DNA of 64,000 bases from Fragum whitleyi (GCA_948146395.1 OX411555.1:44765065-44829064); one strand, 5' to 3'; numbered from the stretch's first letter, positions 16,691 to 28,660 are shown. Translations and numbers: made by a program. Notes: generated by a model not told the origin, from the sequence alone.

Positions 16691-17240
16691 GAATTTATTA
16701 GCTATTCTAGCAATGCTTTCCTGTCTGTCCGTATGTCCCGTATGTTAACTTATACTTATTTTCCTACGAGTGACCACAATCTATAACCGATTTACTTCAA
16801 ACTTTCACATAATGATTATACCAACATCAGAATATTTTTGTTCGAAATTAATTAAAAAAACATCAAATGAAAAGGAGCAGTACAGAAATTCAATTACAAT
16901 ATACTCGTTATAGCATTAGAGTCTACTGTTTTTGTCCAATTTGTTTCATGCTTTCACAGAATGATTGAATCAACATAAGAATTCGTCCTTTCGAAGTTAT
17001 GCCAGGTCCGTCAAGTACCACGAGAAAATTGACATTTTGGGAATTGATTTAAAAAAATCCCTGCTATCGCAAAAAAGTCTACAGTTTTAATCTAATTTGA
17101 TACAAACGTTAAATAAAGATTGTACCAATGAAATCATTGTTCCTTTTGAAAATAGGTCAGGGCGGTGAAGTGTTAATGGAAAAGGGGCATTGTGATAATT
17201 GGTGAAATTATTCCAAATCGTGACACTAAACTGACTTTGG
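16691..17240. repeat. Degenerate ~150-bp tandem repeats
   Basis: Related phrases recur: 'TTTCACATAATGATTATACC', 'TTTCACAGAATGATTGAATC' and 'AATAAAGATTGTACCAATG', each followed by a GGTC(A/C)GG-like segment. Spacing is roughly 150-170 bp. This resembles the internal repeats of pearl-type elements, but no ends are recognised. Confidence 0.4.
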
Positions 17241-17309
17241 ATAGATGGTTTCCCCTTAAGTATTTTAAATAACACGTGACTATATCTTATACAGCCATTG
17301 GCTTTACAC

Positions 17310-17525
17310 CATGCAAATAGTTCAAGAAATGATTCTTGAACGTCCTATAGCAATTAATGTGTGTTCAAGTACTAGTTCTAGAACTAGTATATGAGAACTG
17401 GTTCAATATCTAATACTAGAAGTTTAAGAACTCGTTTTAGAACTGGTTCAAGAGCTAGTTCGACTGTTCTTGAATTTCGAATTAACGTTCTAGAACGTCT
17501 AAACACAAGTTCTTAAACTTTTTAG
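17310..17525. repeat. GTTCT/AGAAC-iterated tract
   Basis: About a dozen GTTCT or AGAAC words lie in ~215 bp, several as perfect inverted pairs (GTTCTAGAAC near 17373 and 17490). Confidence 0.5.
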
Positions 17526-19040
17526 CGGGGAAGGATGCGGTAGAGCGTCCCAGGCTCTCGTGGACGTCCTGTGATATCGAAAAATTTAAAAACTAAAAAC
17601 TGTAATCATCTAGTAATTCGGCGGGTCTATCCTCTCAGACAGTATTTTAGATCAAAGCATGGCTATCTGTTTTGACCTTTTTTGTATAAATCTCGGAGAT
17701 AGTTCAAAAGGTTTGTTTGACTTTTTAAATAGACCAAATAAAGTTTTTTCCCTTCAATTCTCGTACGTCTTACTTCAATGCAAATTAGCGTCCATTTTCA
17801 ATCAAAAAGCGAAACAGGATCTTTTTGTGCTTAGATTTATATTCACAAATAATTTCACTCCAGGGTTATATATTCCTTAGAATTTCAAAAGCAACTTAAA
17901 CGACACACTTGGCTGATGGTACCCATTTGTAAACAGGTCTATATATAAAATAAGCACTACGACCTCATTCATTTCATTTTTAAAAACAGCAAATGTAGAT
18001 TAAAAAGGAGATCAGAGTGGGGTTTTTTTTAGATAAATCGCATTAAATGAAGTTAGGGGCTTTTCTCCCCATCTACGTCGTATTTCGCAGTAAAAGACTT
18101 AAATATAAGATGATTCTAATTCCGTTGCGTTTCCTTTTTGAGTTTTTTTGAAAATTCAAGCGTCAAGAAATTTTGGATTTTTGTATGCAATATCAATAGC
18201 AGAGGTTGTAACGCTGTAGGGAAGAAACTGTAATATGCCATAAGAATTTGGCAGAGTCCGTAACATACACATAAAATTGAAAAAGGCATATAAGTTTCGA
18301 AACAGAAGACATTCCCTTCAGATAACAGGTATAATAGAGACGAATGAGGGGTTTAACGCCAAACAGATAAAATGTTTCAATATTTTTCTTTCTGTTCTAT
18401 AATCCCAAAAAGAAGTAGACAAGCACGGTTTTTTTTTTATCAAATTTACCTCAAAATTCTTTTTACCGAAATATTAATATCAAAAATATTTCGATCAGGA
18501 TTATTCATTACATAAGGAAGCGAATATATAGGAATATATAAAAAGTCTAACGTGTCTTCTGGTTGTATAAATAATGTTGAAACATACATGTATTTAAACA
18601 AATTAGCAGACGCCTTAACAGTTTTCATTGCAAATCCTTAACATGTTTTCATGCAGAGGTATTTTTCCGTTGTAACAGTTCTTAGGAGTTGAGCATGCTC
18701 CTCGCGTATCTTATGAAAAAGACGCCCTATGGAAATTAGACTAAAACATCACTAAAGATTCCAAAGTTTTTATCGGGTTGTCTTCAAACCTGCACATACC
18801 GATTTTACCATAAATTTTGCTATTTATCAGGTCCAGGAAACTGAGCTAAAAGGGGGTTCATATTTGAAATTGATTTTATTACCATTTTTCTAGCATCTAT
18901 GTTTTCTTCATCGGGAAAGCCATTTCTTTAATTAATACGTTAAAATCATATAATTTTATCTGGTAGTCCTATCATGCCATTTGCTTTCAATAGGAGTCAA
19001 TAGAGCGTCTCAAACTCAAGTCATATACCTCTTGTTTTTT
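17526..19040. other. Intergenic, nothing recognised
   Basis: No coding exon, RNA gene or strong repeat was recognised. Confidence 0.45.
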
Positions 19041-19041
19041 T

Positions 19042-20080
19042 TTAGCTCACCTGAGCACAAAGTGCTCAAGGTGGGCTTTTGTGGTCGTACAATGTCGGCG
19101 TCCGTCTTCAGTCGTTCTTCGTCCGTCGTCCACAATTTCTTTAAATATCTTCTCCTCCTAAACCGGTGGACCAATCTTGATGAAACTTAGCAGGAATGTT
19201 CCTTGGGACAAGCTCTACCAAAATTGTTCAAATAAATGAAATCCACTTTTTACTTTCCCTTTACCCCTAACGAAAAGGGTGAACATAGGAAAATCTTCAA
19301 AAATCTATTATGAAATCAGAAAGCAGGCAGCTTTCATATTTGGTATGTAGCATCATCAAGTGGACCTCTACCGAGTTTGTTCATATCAAGACCCAGGGGT
19401 CATATTTGGGCTCCATCCGGGCAAAACCCTTTTTACATAGAAACAAAGAGTGATAATCTTCAAAAATCTTCTTTTCTGAAACCAGAGGGCAGACAGCTTT
19501 CATATTTGGTATGTAGAATCATCTAGTAGACCTCTTCCAAGTTTGTTCTTATCAAGACCCTAGGTTCAAATTTGGCCTCCACCCGGGTTCATCCCTTTTA
19601 GCTCATCTGAGCACAAAGGATAAAAGAAAGAAAATCTTTAAAAATCTTCTATTCTGAAACAGAAAGCAGACAGCTTTCATATTTGGTATGTAGCATCATC
19701 TAGTGGACCTCTACCAAGTTTGTTCATATCAAGACCATGGGGTCATATTTGGGCTCCACCCAGGTTCATCCCTTTAAGCTCATCTGAGCACAAAGGATCA
19801 AAGAAAGAAAATCTTTAAAAATCTTCTATTATGAAATCAGAAAGCAGGCAGCTTTCATATTTGGTATGTAGCATCATCTAGTGGACCTATACCAAGTTTG
19901 TTCATATCAAGACCTTGGGGACATATTTGGGCTCCACCCAGGTTCATCCCTTTTAGCTCATCTGAGCACAAAGGATAAAAGAAAGAAAATCTTAAAAAAT
20001 CTTCTATTCTGAAACCAGAAAGCAGGCAGCTTTCATATTTAGTATGTAACATCATCTTGTGGACCTCTACCAAGTTTGTT
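19042..20080 (+). mobile_element. Pearl/Helentron-like non-autonomous element, truncated
   Basis: It begins TTTTAGCTCACCTGAGCAC, which folds with AAAGTGCTCAAGGTGGGC into a terminal hairpin. A GTCCGTCGTCCACAATTTCT segment follows, then five tandem units marked by AGCTTTCATATTTGGTATG at about 19331, 19497, 19674, 19852 and 20030 (period 166-178 bp). The same hairpin and ACAATTTCTTTAAA segment occur inverted at the right end of 48821-50870. The far end is lost where the composite repeat at 20081 begins. Confidence 0.65.
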
Positions 20081-20892
20081 CTTATAACTCACTGGATCTC
20101 AATTTCAGAAAATATTAAATATGTTGATTGTCCTATGTTGCCCAAAATTTGTTTTTAAACAGAAAGTCAACCAACCCGTGTCGTTAAAACCTCGTCGTCG
20201 ACAATGTACGTGTTGGTGCTGGCGTCGCGACAATTTCGAATCTTGGCCATATCGCAGTCATTATTGAAGATAGTTGCCCTAAACTTAGGTGAAAATTTTC
20301 ATCAGAAGGCAAAAACAAATATTAATATTTGATAAGTGGACAGCTTCAAATACTTTTTTTGGGAGAGATGGGTCCCTTTTTCGACTTAAAGCTGCCCTTT
20401 CATAGTTGTTTCATAGGAAAATACAAAACTTCTTCTTCGATTTGGAAATGTGTGTATTTTAAGATGATTAAGAATGACCAAATGGCATTGGCACTAAAAA
20501 CAACATTTTTTTTTTATGATTTTGTAACCTATCTTTTCGAAGCGGCAAGATCAGGTAGGGTTTCAGTGTATTTATTTAAAGTCTATAAATTTCAAAATCG
20601 TTACTTTCCATGAATAATCTTTCACTTTGCTTGTAATGATATGAAGTTTCCAGCTGGCAAATACTATTACCTTTATCTTAGATTGAATAAGACAAACATG
20701 TAGAATTCACATGCGTAAATAGTTAGCTCGTAATTGAAGGATAATTCTAAAGGCGTTAGTAGTTGCTGTATTTTTTCAGAATAATTTTCGCCAAATTTTG
20801 GAATATTACTTGGAATATATTTGGAATTTTACTACGCTACAAGATTATTTTCTGAATTTGAAAGGGTCATTACACCTTTCAAAATGGATGTA

Positions 20893-21238
20893 CAGTCAAA
20901 TTTGTTAGAGCGACCACGTCTATTAAGCGACCAATTTTATTAAGCGACCGTTTTCAAAATCCAATTTCTTTAAATCGAAATATCTTAAAAAGTAGAAATC
21001 TGTGCTGTAAGAATTCTTTTACATGAATCCTATGTTGTTAAAACTCTCCAGAATCGTCCCTATGAGACGATTATATTGAGTTTTAACAGCATAGGATTTT
21101 TGAAAATGTGGCAATTATATACATTTCAATCAAAATTATGATTCTTACTTGTAAACAAACCGTGTATTCAGCGACCATTCTCTTAAAAGACCGCTTTTTG
21201 ATGGTCTCGTTCTTGGTCGCTTAATTCAAGTTTTACGG
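20893..21238 (+). mobile_element. Tc1/mariner-like MITE, copy 2
   Basis: Ends CAGTCAAATTTGTTAGAGCG and, inverted, CCGTAAAACTTGAATTAAGCG-like, are flanked by TA on both sides. It is about 346 bp without the SINE carried by copy 1, and non-coding. Confidence 0.65.
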
Positions 21239-21348
21239 TATTCGAAATGCGAATATTTGCATGTGCTTATTCTAGTTCCTTTCTAATAAATCAATTTTAA
21301 GAGTTCAAGTATCCCGTTTTCTTGGAACGAGGGATATATAGGCCTATG

Positions 21349-21603
21349 TGACCTGTCAAAAGAAAAGGGACCTTTTGGAAACTCCTTCAAAAGTATTTTA
21401 AAAGAAATTGGGTCCCGCATCTGTCAATAACAAGTCGCACTTTTAAGGATCTTAAACAAAAAAGGCAGAATAGATATTCTATACTCAGATAATCAGCCAA
21501 ATTGAAAAGGTTTCGATCCCAGTCAGCTTGCTCTCAACGCTCCTTCCGACTGAGGTCGAATCTTCGCGCACTATCCAGATAGTTACTTTTCGTGTAACGG
21601 ATA
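21349..21603 (+). mobile_element. TGACC-ended MITE, copy 2
   Basis: It begins TGACCTGTCAAAAGAAAAGG, and its decayed right end is TTTTCGTGTAACGGATA. It is collinear with 8575-8831. Confidence 0.55.
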
Positions 21604-21977
21604 ATTGTTTCAGAACAATAAAGAGTATTATCCAACACAATTGTTCAATTTGTCAATATTCTTGTCAGCGGTGATCGAATGGTATTTTTCGTATTGTTTA
21701 TTTTGTAAAGGGATGTAACCCTGTTTTATGAATGAATCAGGGATTGGATTAATTCCCCTGTACTTGGGAATTATCGCCAGTCGTTCTTATAATACACAAT
21801 TTACATATATTGTTATGTCTATAATGCTCATCCTACATTTCGTCAGTGTAGTTCCAAAACCATGAAACTGTAGCCTTAATGAAACCGATTTTTCATTACC
21901 AAAAACCAAAAATTCTCAGTGCGGCTCGCCATGGAAACGTATTATGTATTGCCTTGGGGAAACATTGTCATTCTGCC

Positions 21978-22421
21978 TACAGTGAACAACATCGTGAAAT
22001 TGACTTTCATCTCGATCAAAACCATTCTAAAACACTCGCTCAGCGCTCCATTTATTAATTCTAAACACTCACTCAAGCCATTCATAAACGCTCCAATTTC
22101 AATGAAAAAGATGCTATCAACAACGCCTTTCAAAATAGAAATAGCTAGTTGCGAAAAAATCTCGATTTCACTGATATTATTTAAATTGTAAGCGCCTGAT
22201 TAGTTCTTGAAGAAATATGAACCTATTTACTTAGATTGTATGCATATTTTTTAAGGGGTTATAAATATTCGATAATTTTGTTTATCCTTTACAAAATTAA
22301 CGATGTCGGATTACCCCCCTTTAATTTCACTCAAAAACTCGTTCCACACGCTCATTCAATTGCATTACAAAATCATTCCAAAATAATTTACCTTGTCGAT
22401 TTCACGATGTGTTTAACAGCA
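21978..22421 (+). mobile_element. Family A MITE, near complete
   Basis: Left end TACAGTGAACAACATCGTGA; right end GTCGATTTCACGATGTGTTT. The interior has the family's CACTCACTCAAGCCATTCA text and a TTTTGTTTATCC..ACAAAATTA palindrome. Apparent proteins on both strands are shadows of the repeat. Confidence 0.7.
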
Positions 22422-22497
22422 ATTCGAGTTTTAATTGTGGATTGCTAATGTAACTTACAAGTTGTCGATCTATTCATTTTAAAAGAAGGAAGTCGCG

Positions 22498-22745
22498 GAT
22501 CCTCGGTGGCCTAGTGATAAAGGCGCTTGACCCATTAACCTGGAGGTCCATGGTTCGAGTCCCACCGTCGCCGTGGTGTGTATATAGGCAAAAGACTTAA
22601 TAGCCATACCAAATTCACAAAGCTGTAGAATTTTGTAGCAATGGGTTCAACCACTGACTCTCTGACATGGACGTGAAGACACCAATTTTGTGTTCGAATG
22701 CGACTCTATAAGCTTAATCTTTCATCGTAATCGAATTTAAAAAAA
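22498..22745 (+). repeat. tRNA-derived SINE, plus strand
   Basis: The head at 22498-22573 has an A box (GGTGGCCTAGTGATAAAGG) and a B box (GGTTCGAGTCCCACC). An unrelated body with AGCAATGGGTTCAACCACTG follows, and an A-rich tail ends near 22745. The cloverleaf is imperfect, so this is a SINE head and not a working tRNA. Confidence 0.65.
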
Positions 22746-22924
22746 TAGGAATTATCATGCCTTGTCCCTATCCTTCCTAGTAAGCTTAATTTCTAAGTAT
22801 CTTATAAATCATTATTTCGGTTTGGTAAGAAACAGGGGCCCACTAAATATCTTACGATCATTTTTTGCGTCAGTCAAAAATTAAAATTGCTTCTACAGTG
22901 GTAACTAATTAAGGAATTCTACCA

Positions 22925-22976
22925 TGTATTATCTCATTAGAATCGTCTTCTAAAGACGATTCAAATGAGATAATAC
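22925..22976. repeat. Near-perfect hairpin, 52 nt
   Basis: GTATTATCTCATT and AATCGTCTT on the left pair with AAGACGATT and AATGAGATAATAC on the right, around a very short loop. Such a tight loop fits a MITE core better than a microRNA precursor. Confidence 0.6.
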
Positions 22977-23331
22977 AAGACAGAATCTAACTACAAATGA
23001 AAACACCAGGTACCATCTGTGATTGTGACTTACGATCACTTTTTGCGTAAGAAGTTTAGTAAAACGGGCCCAAGGGGTTTTTATAACAAAAATCTTCGAC
23101 ATCTAACACAAAGCTGGAGGTTCTTCTTGCTTTCAATACTTATTTCAGAAATACATGTACAAATATCAAATCTCGTTTAAGATTTAATGTCATGCTGTAT
23201 AAATTTTGGCTAAACATTTCCATCAAAATCAAAGGGCAAAAAGCACTGAAAGCTCCAAACTGTAGGTCAATTTTTATTTGAAAAGCTAAATCTATTGACA
23301 ATTCTGGTTTGAAAGTGAGAAACATGTGGTG

Positions 23332-23380
23332 TAGACTAACGTCAGACTGCACATATTTGCAGGCTGATATTTGTCTATAG
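23332..23380. repeat. Palindrome of the ACTAAGATCAG family
   Basis: AGACTAACGTCAGACTGCAC pairs imperfectly with GCAGGCTGATATTTGTCT. Related copies are at 25125, 27134, 28618, 31278 and 36518. Confidence 0.55.
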
Positions 23381-23676
23381 CTCCTGTTCAGCATGATAAG
23401 AGTTACGAATGGTTCCGCAACATTTCTGAAGGAATGAGCTTTAACAGTGTTAAAAAAGGTTTCCTAATGATTTCATTAGGAAACTTTGGTTGATTTCGTC
23501 GTGATATCATTTCATGATTCAAAAATGTTTCGGACCACCATCCATTACATATGGTAGAAATAACGCTCTAGACTCTGTTAAAATGACATAGTCTACGCAT
23601 ACTAACATTGGCCGAGCTTTTCGCACTTCGAATACAATTTCTTTAAGCTTGGTGGGTCCATTTTGCGAAAAAAGGG

Positions 23677-24096
23677 TAACTGCAGAGTGGTATTGTAAAA
23701 TTGACATTCATCTCGACCAAAACCATTCCAAATTACTCGTTTAGCGCTCCGTTCATTCACCCGAAACACTCACGCAAACCATTCATAAACCCTTCGAAAT
23801 TGTTCGAAACGATTTTTTATTTTTTCAAAACGATCCATACTTCATTAAATCGGTTGGTGGGAAATTTAGAGCAATTGGTTGGATCCTGAAGACATATTAT
23901 AAAGACACAGAAAGAGGGTAGATTTTAAAAGAGGGTAAAAAGGCATGGGAAATTCCGTCCAACAGGACCAAATTAACGATATTATATTAGCTCCCCTTAA
24001 TTCAACTCAAAACTCGCTTCTCCCGTTCACTACATTTCTCACTCATTCCAAAAAAGCACCTTTCATGATGTATTTGACCGTAACTGTGGATAAAGT
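23677..24096 (+). mobile_element. Family A MITE
   Basis: The left part contains TTGTAAAATTGACATTCATC and the right part CCTTTCATGATGTATTTGAC. The interior CACTCACGCAAACCATTCA matches the family. Both ends are diverged. Confidence 0.6.
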
Positions 24097-24424
24097 GAAT
24101 GTTCGATCTCATTTTTAATCTATTTTCTAAATTAGAAAACTTCAACGGGTTTTCGAGAATGACGGAAACGTGTGGGTACTTGTTATTTTTTCTATAAGAT
24201 ATAAATTTAAATGCAATAAATGCGTAAATGCAATTAGGAGGTCTGAATTTACAAACATCACTAAGCTGAACAGACAAGTGTTCGGTCTTTCTTACTTTCA
24301 AAGCTCCATGAATTCAAAGAATATTCTCTTCATCTTTTATAAATTAATTACATAGAGTAAAAAAGGCAATCTTTACTGCTCATAAAACGATATTAACCGA
24401 TCAAATGTGTTTGCAAGCCTGCTT

Positions 24425-24750
24425 TAAAACTTTATCTTATAACTATACAAGTATCCGTGTGATTACACACCGTATGATATTTTTTATGATGTCACATAGT
24501 TATTTTTAGAACAATGATATAATGTGGTTATTTTAAGAAACTTGCATTTCAGTTAGAAACACCGACGAAAACAAGACAAACATAGGTTATAAGATAAATA
24601 TAATACGTACTTAGTGTATTGTATGAAAAAAATATCCAACTCGGTTGTGAGAATTGATAATTGTCTCGACAGAGCCTCGATAATTTTTAATTCTCCCAAC
24701 CTCGTTAGATTTTTTTTTTTCATATAATACGTACGTATTATATATATCTT
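24425..24750 (+). repeat. Foldback element, copy 1
   Basis: An inverted, related copy is at 48062-48330 (shared: ATACGTACTTAGTGTAT, TTTTTAGAACAATGA and inverted equivalents). At 24603-24745, the arms around TACGTACTTAGTGTATTGTATG and CATATAATACGTACGTA fold back, with an inner GAGAATTGATAATTG..AATTTTTAATTCTC stem. Confidence 0.5.
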
Positions 24751-24794
24751 AAATTTTTGTGTCTAAATCTATTTCAGGAATCCGGAATATAGAG

Positions 24795-24950
24795 AATAAC
24801 GTGTTAGTGTTTAAAAATAACAATGTTATCTGGTCAAGGTTGGGAGAATTTATCATGACGAGGCTTTGCTGAGTCATGATAATTTCTCACGGCCAAGACC
24901 TGAAAACATTGATATTTTGAGACACTAACATGTTATTCTATTTATCCTTC
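24795..24950. repeat. Long hairpin
   Basis: Left arm (AATAACGTGTTAGTGT..GGTCAAGGTTGGGAGAA..CATGAC) pairs with the right arm (GTCATG..TTCTCACGGCCAAGACC..GACACTAACATGTTATT) over about 65 bp per side, with an AGGCTTTGCTGA loop. It is a foldback repeat with no coding capacity. Confidence 0.6.
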
Positions 24951-25124
24951 ATCATTTTTCAGTGCTTGAGTATGATACACCCTCAAAAATCAAAGAAATT
25001 CAGGTGAAAGTGAAAGGAAATTGTTTCTAAAAATAGACTGCTTGATATCATGTTTAGTTATCAGACAGGTGATATCAGGTTTAATAAGGCTTCATTGCAT
25101 GATAAATTCCTGTTTTGGCAGGCG

Positions 25125-25172
25125 GTATAGACATAGATCAGCCTGCACATATGTACAGACTGATCTTAATTA
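25125..25172. repeat. Palindrome of the ACTAAGATCAG family
   Basis: ACATAGATCAGCCTGCACAT is followed by ATGTACAGACTGATCTTAA, an imperfect inverted pair. Confidence 0.5.
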
Positions 25173-25183
25173 ATACAGTTGAC

Positions 25184-25310
25184 GCATCGTGACAAGGTGA
25201 ATGGTTTTAGAATGATTTTGAAATTAAATTGAATGAGCGGGAGAAGCAAGTTTTGAGTGAAATTAAAGGAAGGTAATCTAATATCGCTAATTTTCTGCAG
25301 GATATTGAAG
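25184..25310 (-). mobile_element. Family A MITE, end fragment
   Basis: TACAGTTGACGCATCGTGAC starts an inverted right end. The family text GGAAGGTAATCTAATATCGC follows, then the similarity stops. Confidence 0.5.
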
Positions 25311-25382
25311 ACTCCCTTTTCTTACCTTCAGTTAATGCCTTCATTACACTCATCACTTTGGTTTTTATGCTATTTATTCAAT

Positions 25383-26170
25383 GTTTTTATTCAGTATAAC
25401 AGGGGATAAGGATATGCTATGATATTGATACCTCGTTTTTATCAGATATGCCAATCTCCAGTGATATTGCTTATCTTACGTGTCTAGATAACGGTTGATT
25501 TTGGTTGATTCGAATTGTAGATGACGATGATTTTCCTGAAATATGATTACTGAATAATTATTGCATGATTAATGAAACGTTGCTTGGTAACAAAAAGGTC
25601 GAAAATACGGTTTGTTTCATCTGGTACTTAGATGTTTTAGCGGTCATTATGCTATAAATAACCTTTCATGTATTTCTTCTTCTTCTTCTTCTTCTTCTTC
25701 TTCTTCTTCTTCTTCTTCTTCTTCTTCTTCTTCTTCTTCTTCTTCTTCTTCTTCTTCTTCTTCTTCTTCTTCTTCTTCTTCTTCTTCTTCTTCTTCTCCT
25801 CCTTTGACTTTGTGTGAGGAAGGGATTAGCAGAGGTAGGGTGAGCGAAAGGGGGATGAAAGGGGTTTGTCCATGTGTCGTTTTTGTATTTTTTTTCTCAG
25901 AAATGTGGAAAGTTATAGTTTATGAAATCCAACAAAATTATAAACACGTAGTTACGCAAAAATGAAACATGTATCAACGAAAAAAATTGTCGCACATACT
26001 TTAAAAAAACACGTACGTGCTTAAAAAAGAAGCACGAAAGCGAATATTTTCATGATTAAGATACTTTGACTCACGTATTTTAGGAAGAAAGTCGCGCGTA
26101 CACAAAAAAGGACATCATGTATGAAGTAACCCGTTTTAAGAACGCGTTAGTACGTAAAAGAAGCGAAACA
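25383..26170 (+). repeat. Segmental repeat copy 2 (pairs with 12797-13515)
   Basis: It is collinear with 12797-13515, including TATGCCAATCTCCAGTGA and AACGTTGCTTGGTAACAAA. The internal TTC run is expanded to ~125 bp and is almost pure here. Confidence 0.7.
25673..25797. repeat. (TTC)n microsatellite
   Basis: About 41 uninterrupted TTC units. The poly-serine frame across it is an artefact of the repeat. Confidence 0.97.
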
Positions 26171-26964
26171 TAAGCACGTTTGGCGGACAAACCCGAGATA
26201 CGACAATCGTTTCGGGTAAATGATTTTTTTCTTTACCCGAAAATGATTTTTGGAATAATTATCATTATCATTTTTATCCACTTTCCATCAATTAACAGCC
26301 TCGAATTAGATTTATATCCACCATGCAGCACTCAACAGCCGAGCGTAGGCACCCGTAGGCGCAGCTCTTGTTGCAACCAAGCCCTGGTTATTCTTTCTAT
26401 CATTATCTTTTTTTTTCTTTTTTATAAAAGTCATTTCGTCATTATAAAAAGCTGCCTATTAAGTGGCGCGTCTCAAAAGATAAATAATAACGGAAACTAC
26501 CGAACGCCTCCGACGATGCATCAGGATTTACGATTATTGGAATTTTTACTCGGAAAACAGATGTTTATATGAATTACTCGCAGTTTTTGTGGTGTTTATA
26601 ATACCAGGATAGCAAACGATTTAGAAGGATTTTTTGTAAGTACGAACACATTTTTGTTTGTATCTCATACAGGGAAATAAAGGTATCGATCCTTCTTCGA
26701 GAGCACGATTAGATAAAGGGATTCTGCTTTCGCAAAAGTTCTGCTTTATGATAACACTAAACCATTCGATATTTTTTGTTTGTTTGTTTTGATTTCGTTC
26801 ACTCTAAATCGTAAAGTAGAAGTGTCGATGTGGTAATGATATTTTAACAGAGTACGGTAATAGAAAAAAAAACAAAAAAAAAAACCAAACAGATATACGT
26901 AATTCAAAACAACTTCTAACACTCTAAGATGGATCTTTCTTTATTTTATCTTTATTCTTGAGTT

Positions 26965-26994
26965 GATGTGTGTGTGTGTGTGGGGGGGGGGGGG
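26965..26994. repeat. (GT)n followed by poly-G
   Basis: A short GT dinucleotide run continues directly into about 13 G residues. Confidence 0.9.
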
Positions 26995-27133
26995 TATGTT
27001 TAACTGCCGAATGGAAAAAAGCAAATATTGCATCAAGGTACTGCAAGCATTGGTTGTACTCAATGTGAATCAACATTTATTTTGAAAATACTATTTCAAA
27101 ACTTTTTTGGTTTGAAAAGAAAGATTAGGTGGT

Positions 27134-27182
27134 TATGACTAATATCAGACTGCGCAAATAAGCAGGCTGATCTTTGTCTAAA
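27134..27182. repeat. Palindrome of the ACTAAGATCAG family
   Basis: GACTAATATCAGACTGCGCA pairs imperfectly with AGCAGGCTGATCTTTGTC. Confidence 0.5.
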
Positions 27183-27569
27183 TCTCCTGCCAAACCGGTT
27201 TCAGTACGACAAGGGTTAATAAATGTGATTCCTCAAGTGAAAGTGTCACCCTAGCCCGACTGACTGAGCGGGATTTCACATGACGATTAAGATCAACTCT
27301 AAAATACGCTATTTGTATATTTTATGACCGATCTACCTACCCACCATCCCACCCTATCTTTTTATTCGCGTATTCTGCGTTATTAATGAACTGGCAGGGC
27401 GGGGCTTAGCCGTGACGTAATTTGGCGAGTTATCTTTTAAATATTTTAGGTTTAATGAATTGTAAGTCGGCAATAATCGGGAACGCATGCAAATAACTTT
27501 ATGCTAAAATCTAGAGGGTAAGCGTGCTTAGAGAGAGTGAACACATTTCATCGTTTGGTTACCAAAGCA

Positions 27570-27602
27570 TCGTAACTTCAGCTTGATCAAGCTGAGGTTA
27601 CG
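27570..27602. repeat. Hairpin of the TACAGCT family
   Basis: CGTAACTTCAGCTTGA and TCAAGCTGAGGTTACG form a 16-bp stem with essentially no loop. Confidence 0.6.
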
Positions 27603-28462
27603 AGGATTGGGTTACCAATCTTTGATTAAAGGTCTCTAGTTATTTATATCGACTCTCTTTAGAAGTAAGTTAATTAAATAAAAGCTGATTTACCCTAACC
27701 TTAAGTGCAACGACCCGTTATTAGGCTCCACCCTGCCAGGGCATTAATTATGGATTATAACGGGTCAAAAATAAATTAAAGATAAGTAAACATTTACGTG
27801 ACCTTTCAAACAATTTGAAATCTGCATGAGTTGTATACGCTGAGCAGCCTTGACAAACACTTATATTAGACGATGCTTGACAGCCTATAGATACGATGTT
27901 ACCTTATCTACGTATAAAGTGCAAAGTGAAGACCCAGGGCAGACAGGCGGAGACTTTTATTTGCATGCATATGAAATTGATAGAATTGCCGCACAAAGGC
28001 TCAATAATCAATTCCAACAGTTATCGCTGCCAATTAAATTGCGTATGAATTCATTAAAATGTCAAGTTAAATCATCTCGCATGAATTTAGACTTCAATTA
28101 AATAACACAGAACCAGTGGGGAAGCCATATGGAACTGATTTGAACTGTGTACAACATAATTATTATGATACTCTTCATGACTCAACTAATTTCGTCTATA
28201 TGGAGTAAAACTTATCCGATTTTGAGAATTTCCAAATCTGAAAATACAACACTTCTCCACAAAGCATACGGTTCAAAGTTATTAGGATAGGCAGCGTATC
28301 GCAAAACAGCATTGACATACGGCGTTGCAAATGATATTCTTTAAAAATTGGTGCGATTAAACCTACACGATATGCGATATTTAAATGAAAATATGACGGC
28401 GAAAAAATAGAGAAAAAAATGCCCGAGAAATCCCAAGAAAATCCCTTGCACAAATTTTTCCG

Positions 28463-28660
28463 ATGGCGGATCCAGATGGGGTTCAGGCGGGGGGGGGGGG
28501 GGAGGGCGGTGTCAAACGAACCCCAACTGAACATCAGTTATTTGATAAGCGTGTAGAATTTCGTTACTGCTGTTAACGACATATTCCTGTTATACAGAAA
28601 GCTTTGACTCACAGACAGTGTAGACTAAGATAAGTCTGCACATTTGTGCGAGAGGGGATG
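28463..28660 (+). mobile_element. GTGGCGGATCC-ended MITE, left part
   Basis: TGGCGGATCCAGATGGGGTT matches the left end of the element at 36397. An interrupted poly-G run follows, then ACGAACCCCAACTGAACAT-like text and an ACTAAGATCAG palindrome at 28618-28658, in the same order as at 36397. No right end was found. Confidence 0.45.

Larger units (their letters stand above)
20081..21960 (+). repeat. Composite ~1.9-kb interspersed repeat, copy 2
   Basis: This is the second copy of 7341-9220. It lacks the SINE, so it records the empty insertion site at about 21145 (GATTCTTACTTG). It has ~440 bp at 20388-20830 where copy 1 has ~75 bp. It contains the Tc1-like MITE at 20893-21238 and a TGACC-ended MITE at 21349-21603. 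Confidence 0.7.
22746..23676. other. Intergenic with hairpins
   Basis: No gene is recognised. Hairpins at 22925 and 23332 are listed separately. A further small stem, GGTTTCCTAATGA with its complement, lies at about 23459-23484. Confidence 0.4.
26171..28462. other. Intergenic, little recognised
   Basis: It holds a (GT)n-plus-poly-G run at 26965-26994 and small palindromes, listed separately. A 130-residue open frame at 26180-26572 has two Ile/Phe-rich stretches but no recognisable domain. It begins at the edge of a repeat and is not called. Confidence 0.4.

Noticed and set aside
19290..20060. CRISPR-like spaced repeats
   Set aside because: The units are 166-178 bp and contiguous, with no spacer structure, and the DNA is eukaryotic.
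22925..22976. microRNA precursor
   Set aside because: The loop is too short and the arms nearly perfect, which is typical of a foldback repeat. Small-RNA data would be needed to argue otherwise.
25612..25965. 117-residue poly-serine protein
   Set aside because: It spans the TTC microsatellite, and the flanking residues belong to a non-coding segmental repeat.
26180..26572. 130-residue protein with two hydrophobic stretches
   Set aside because: It has poly-Ile/Phe composition from AT-rich DNA, no domain, no splice support, and starts at the edge of a repeat.
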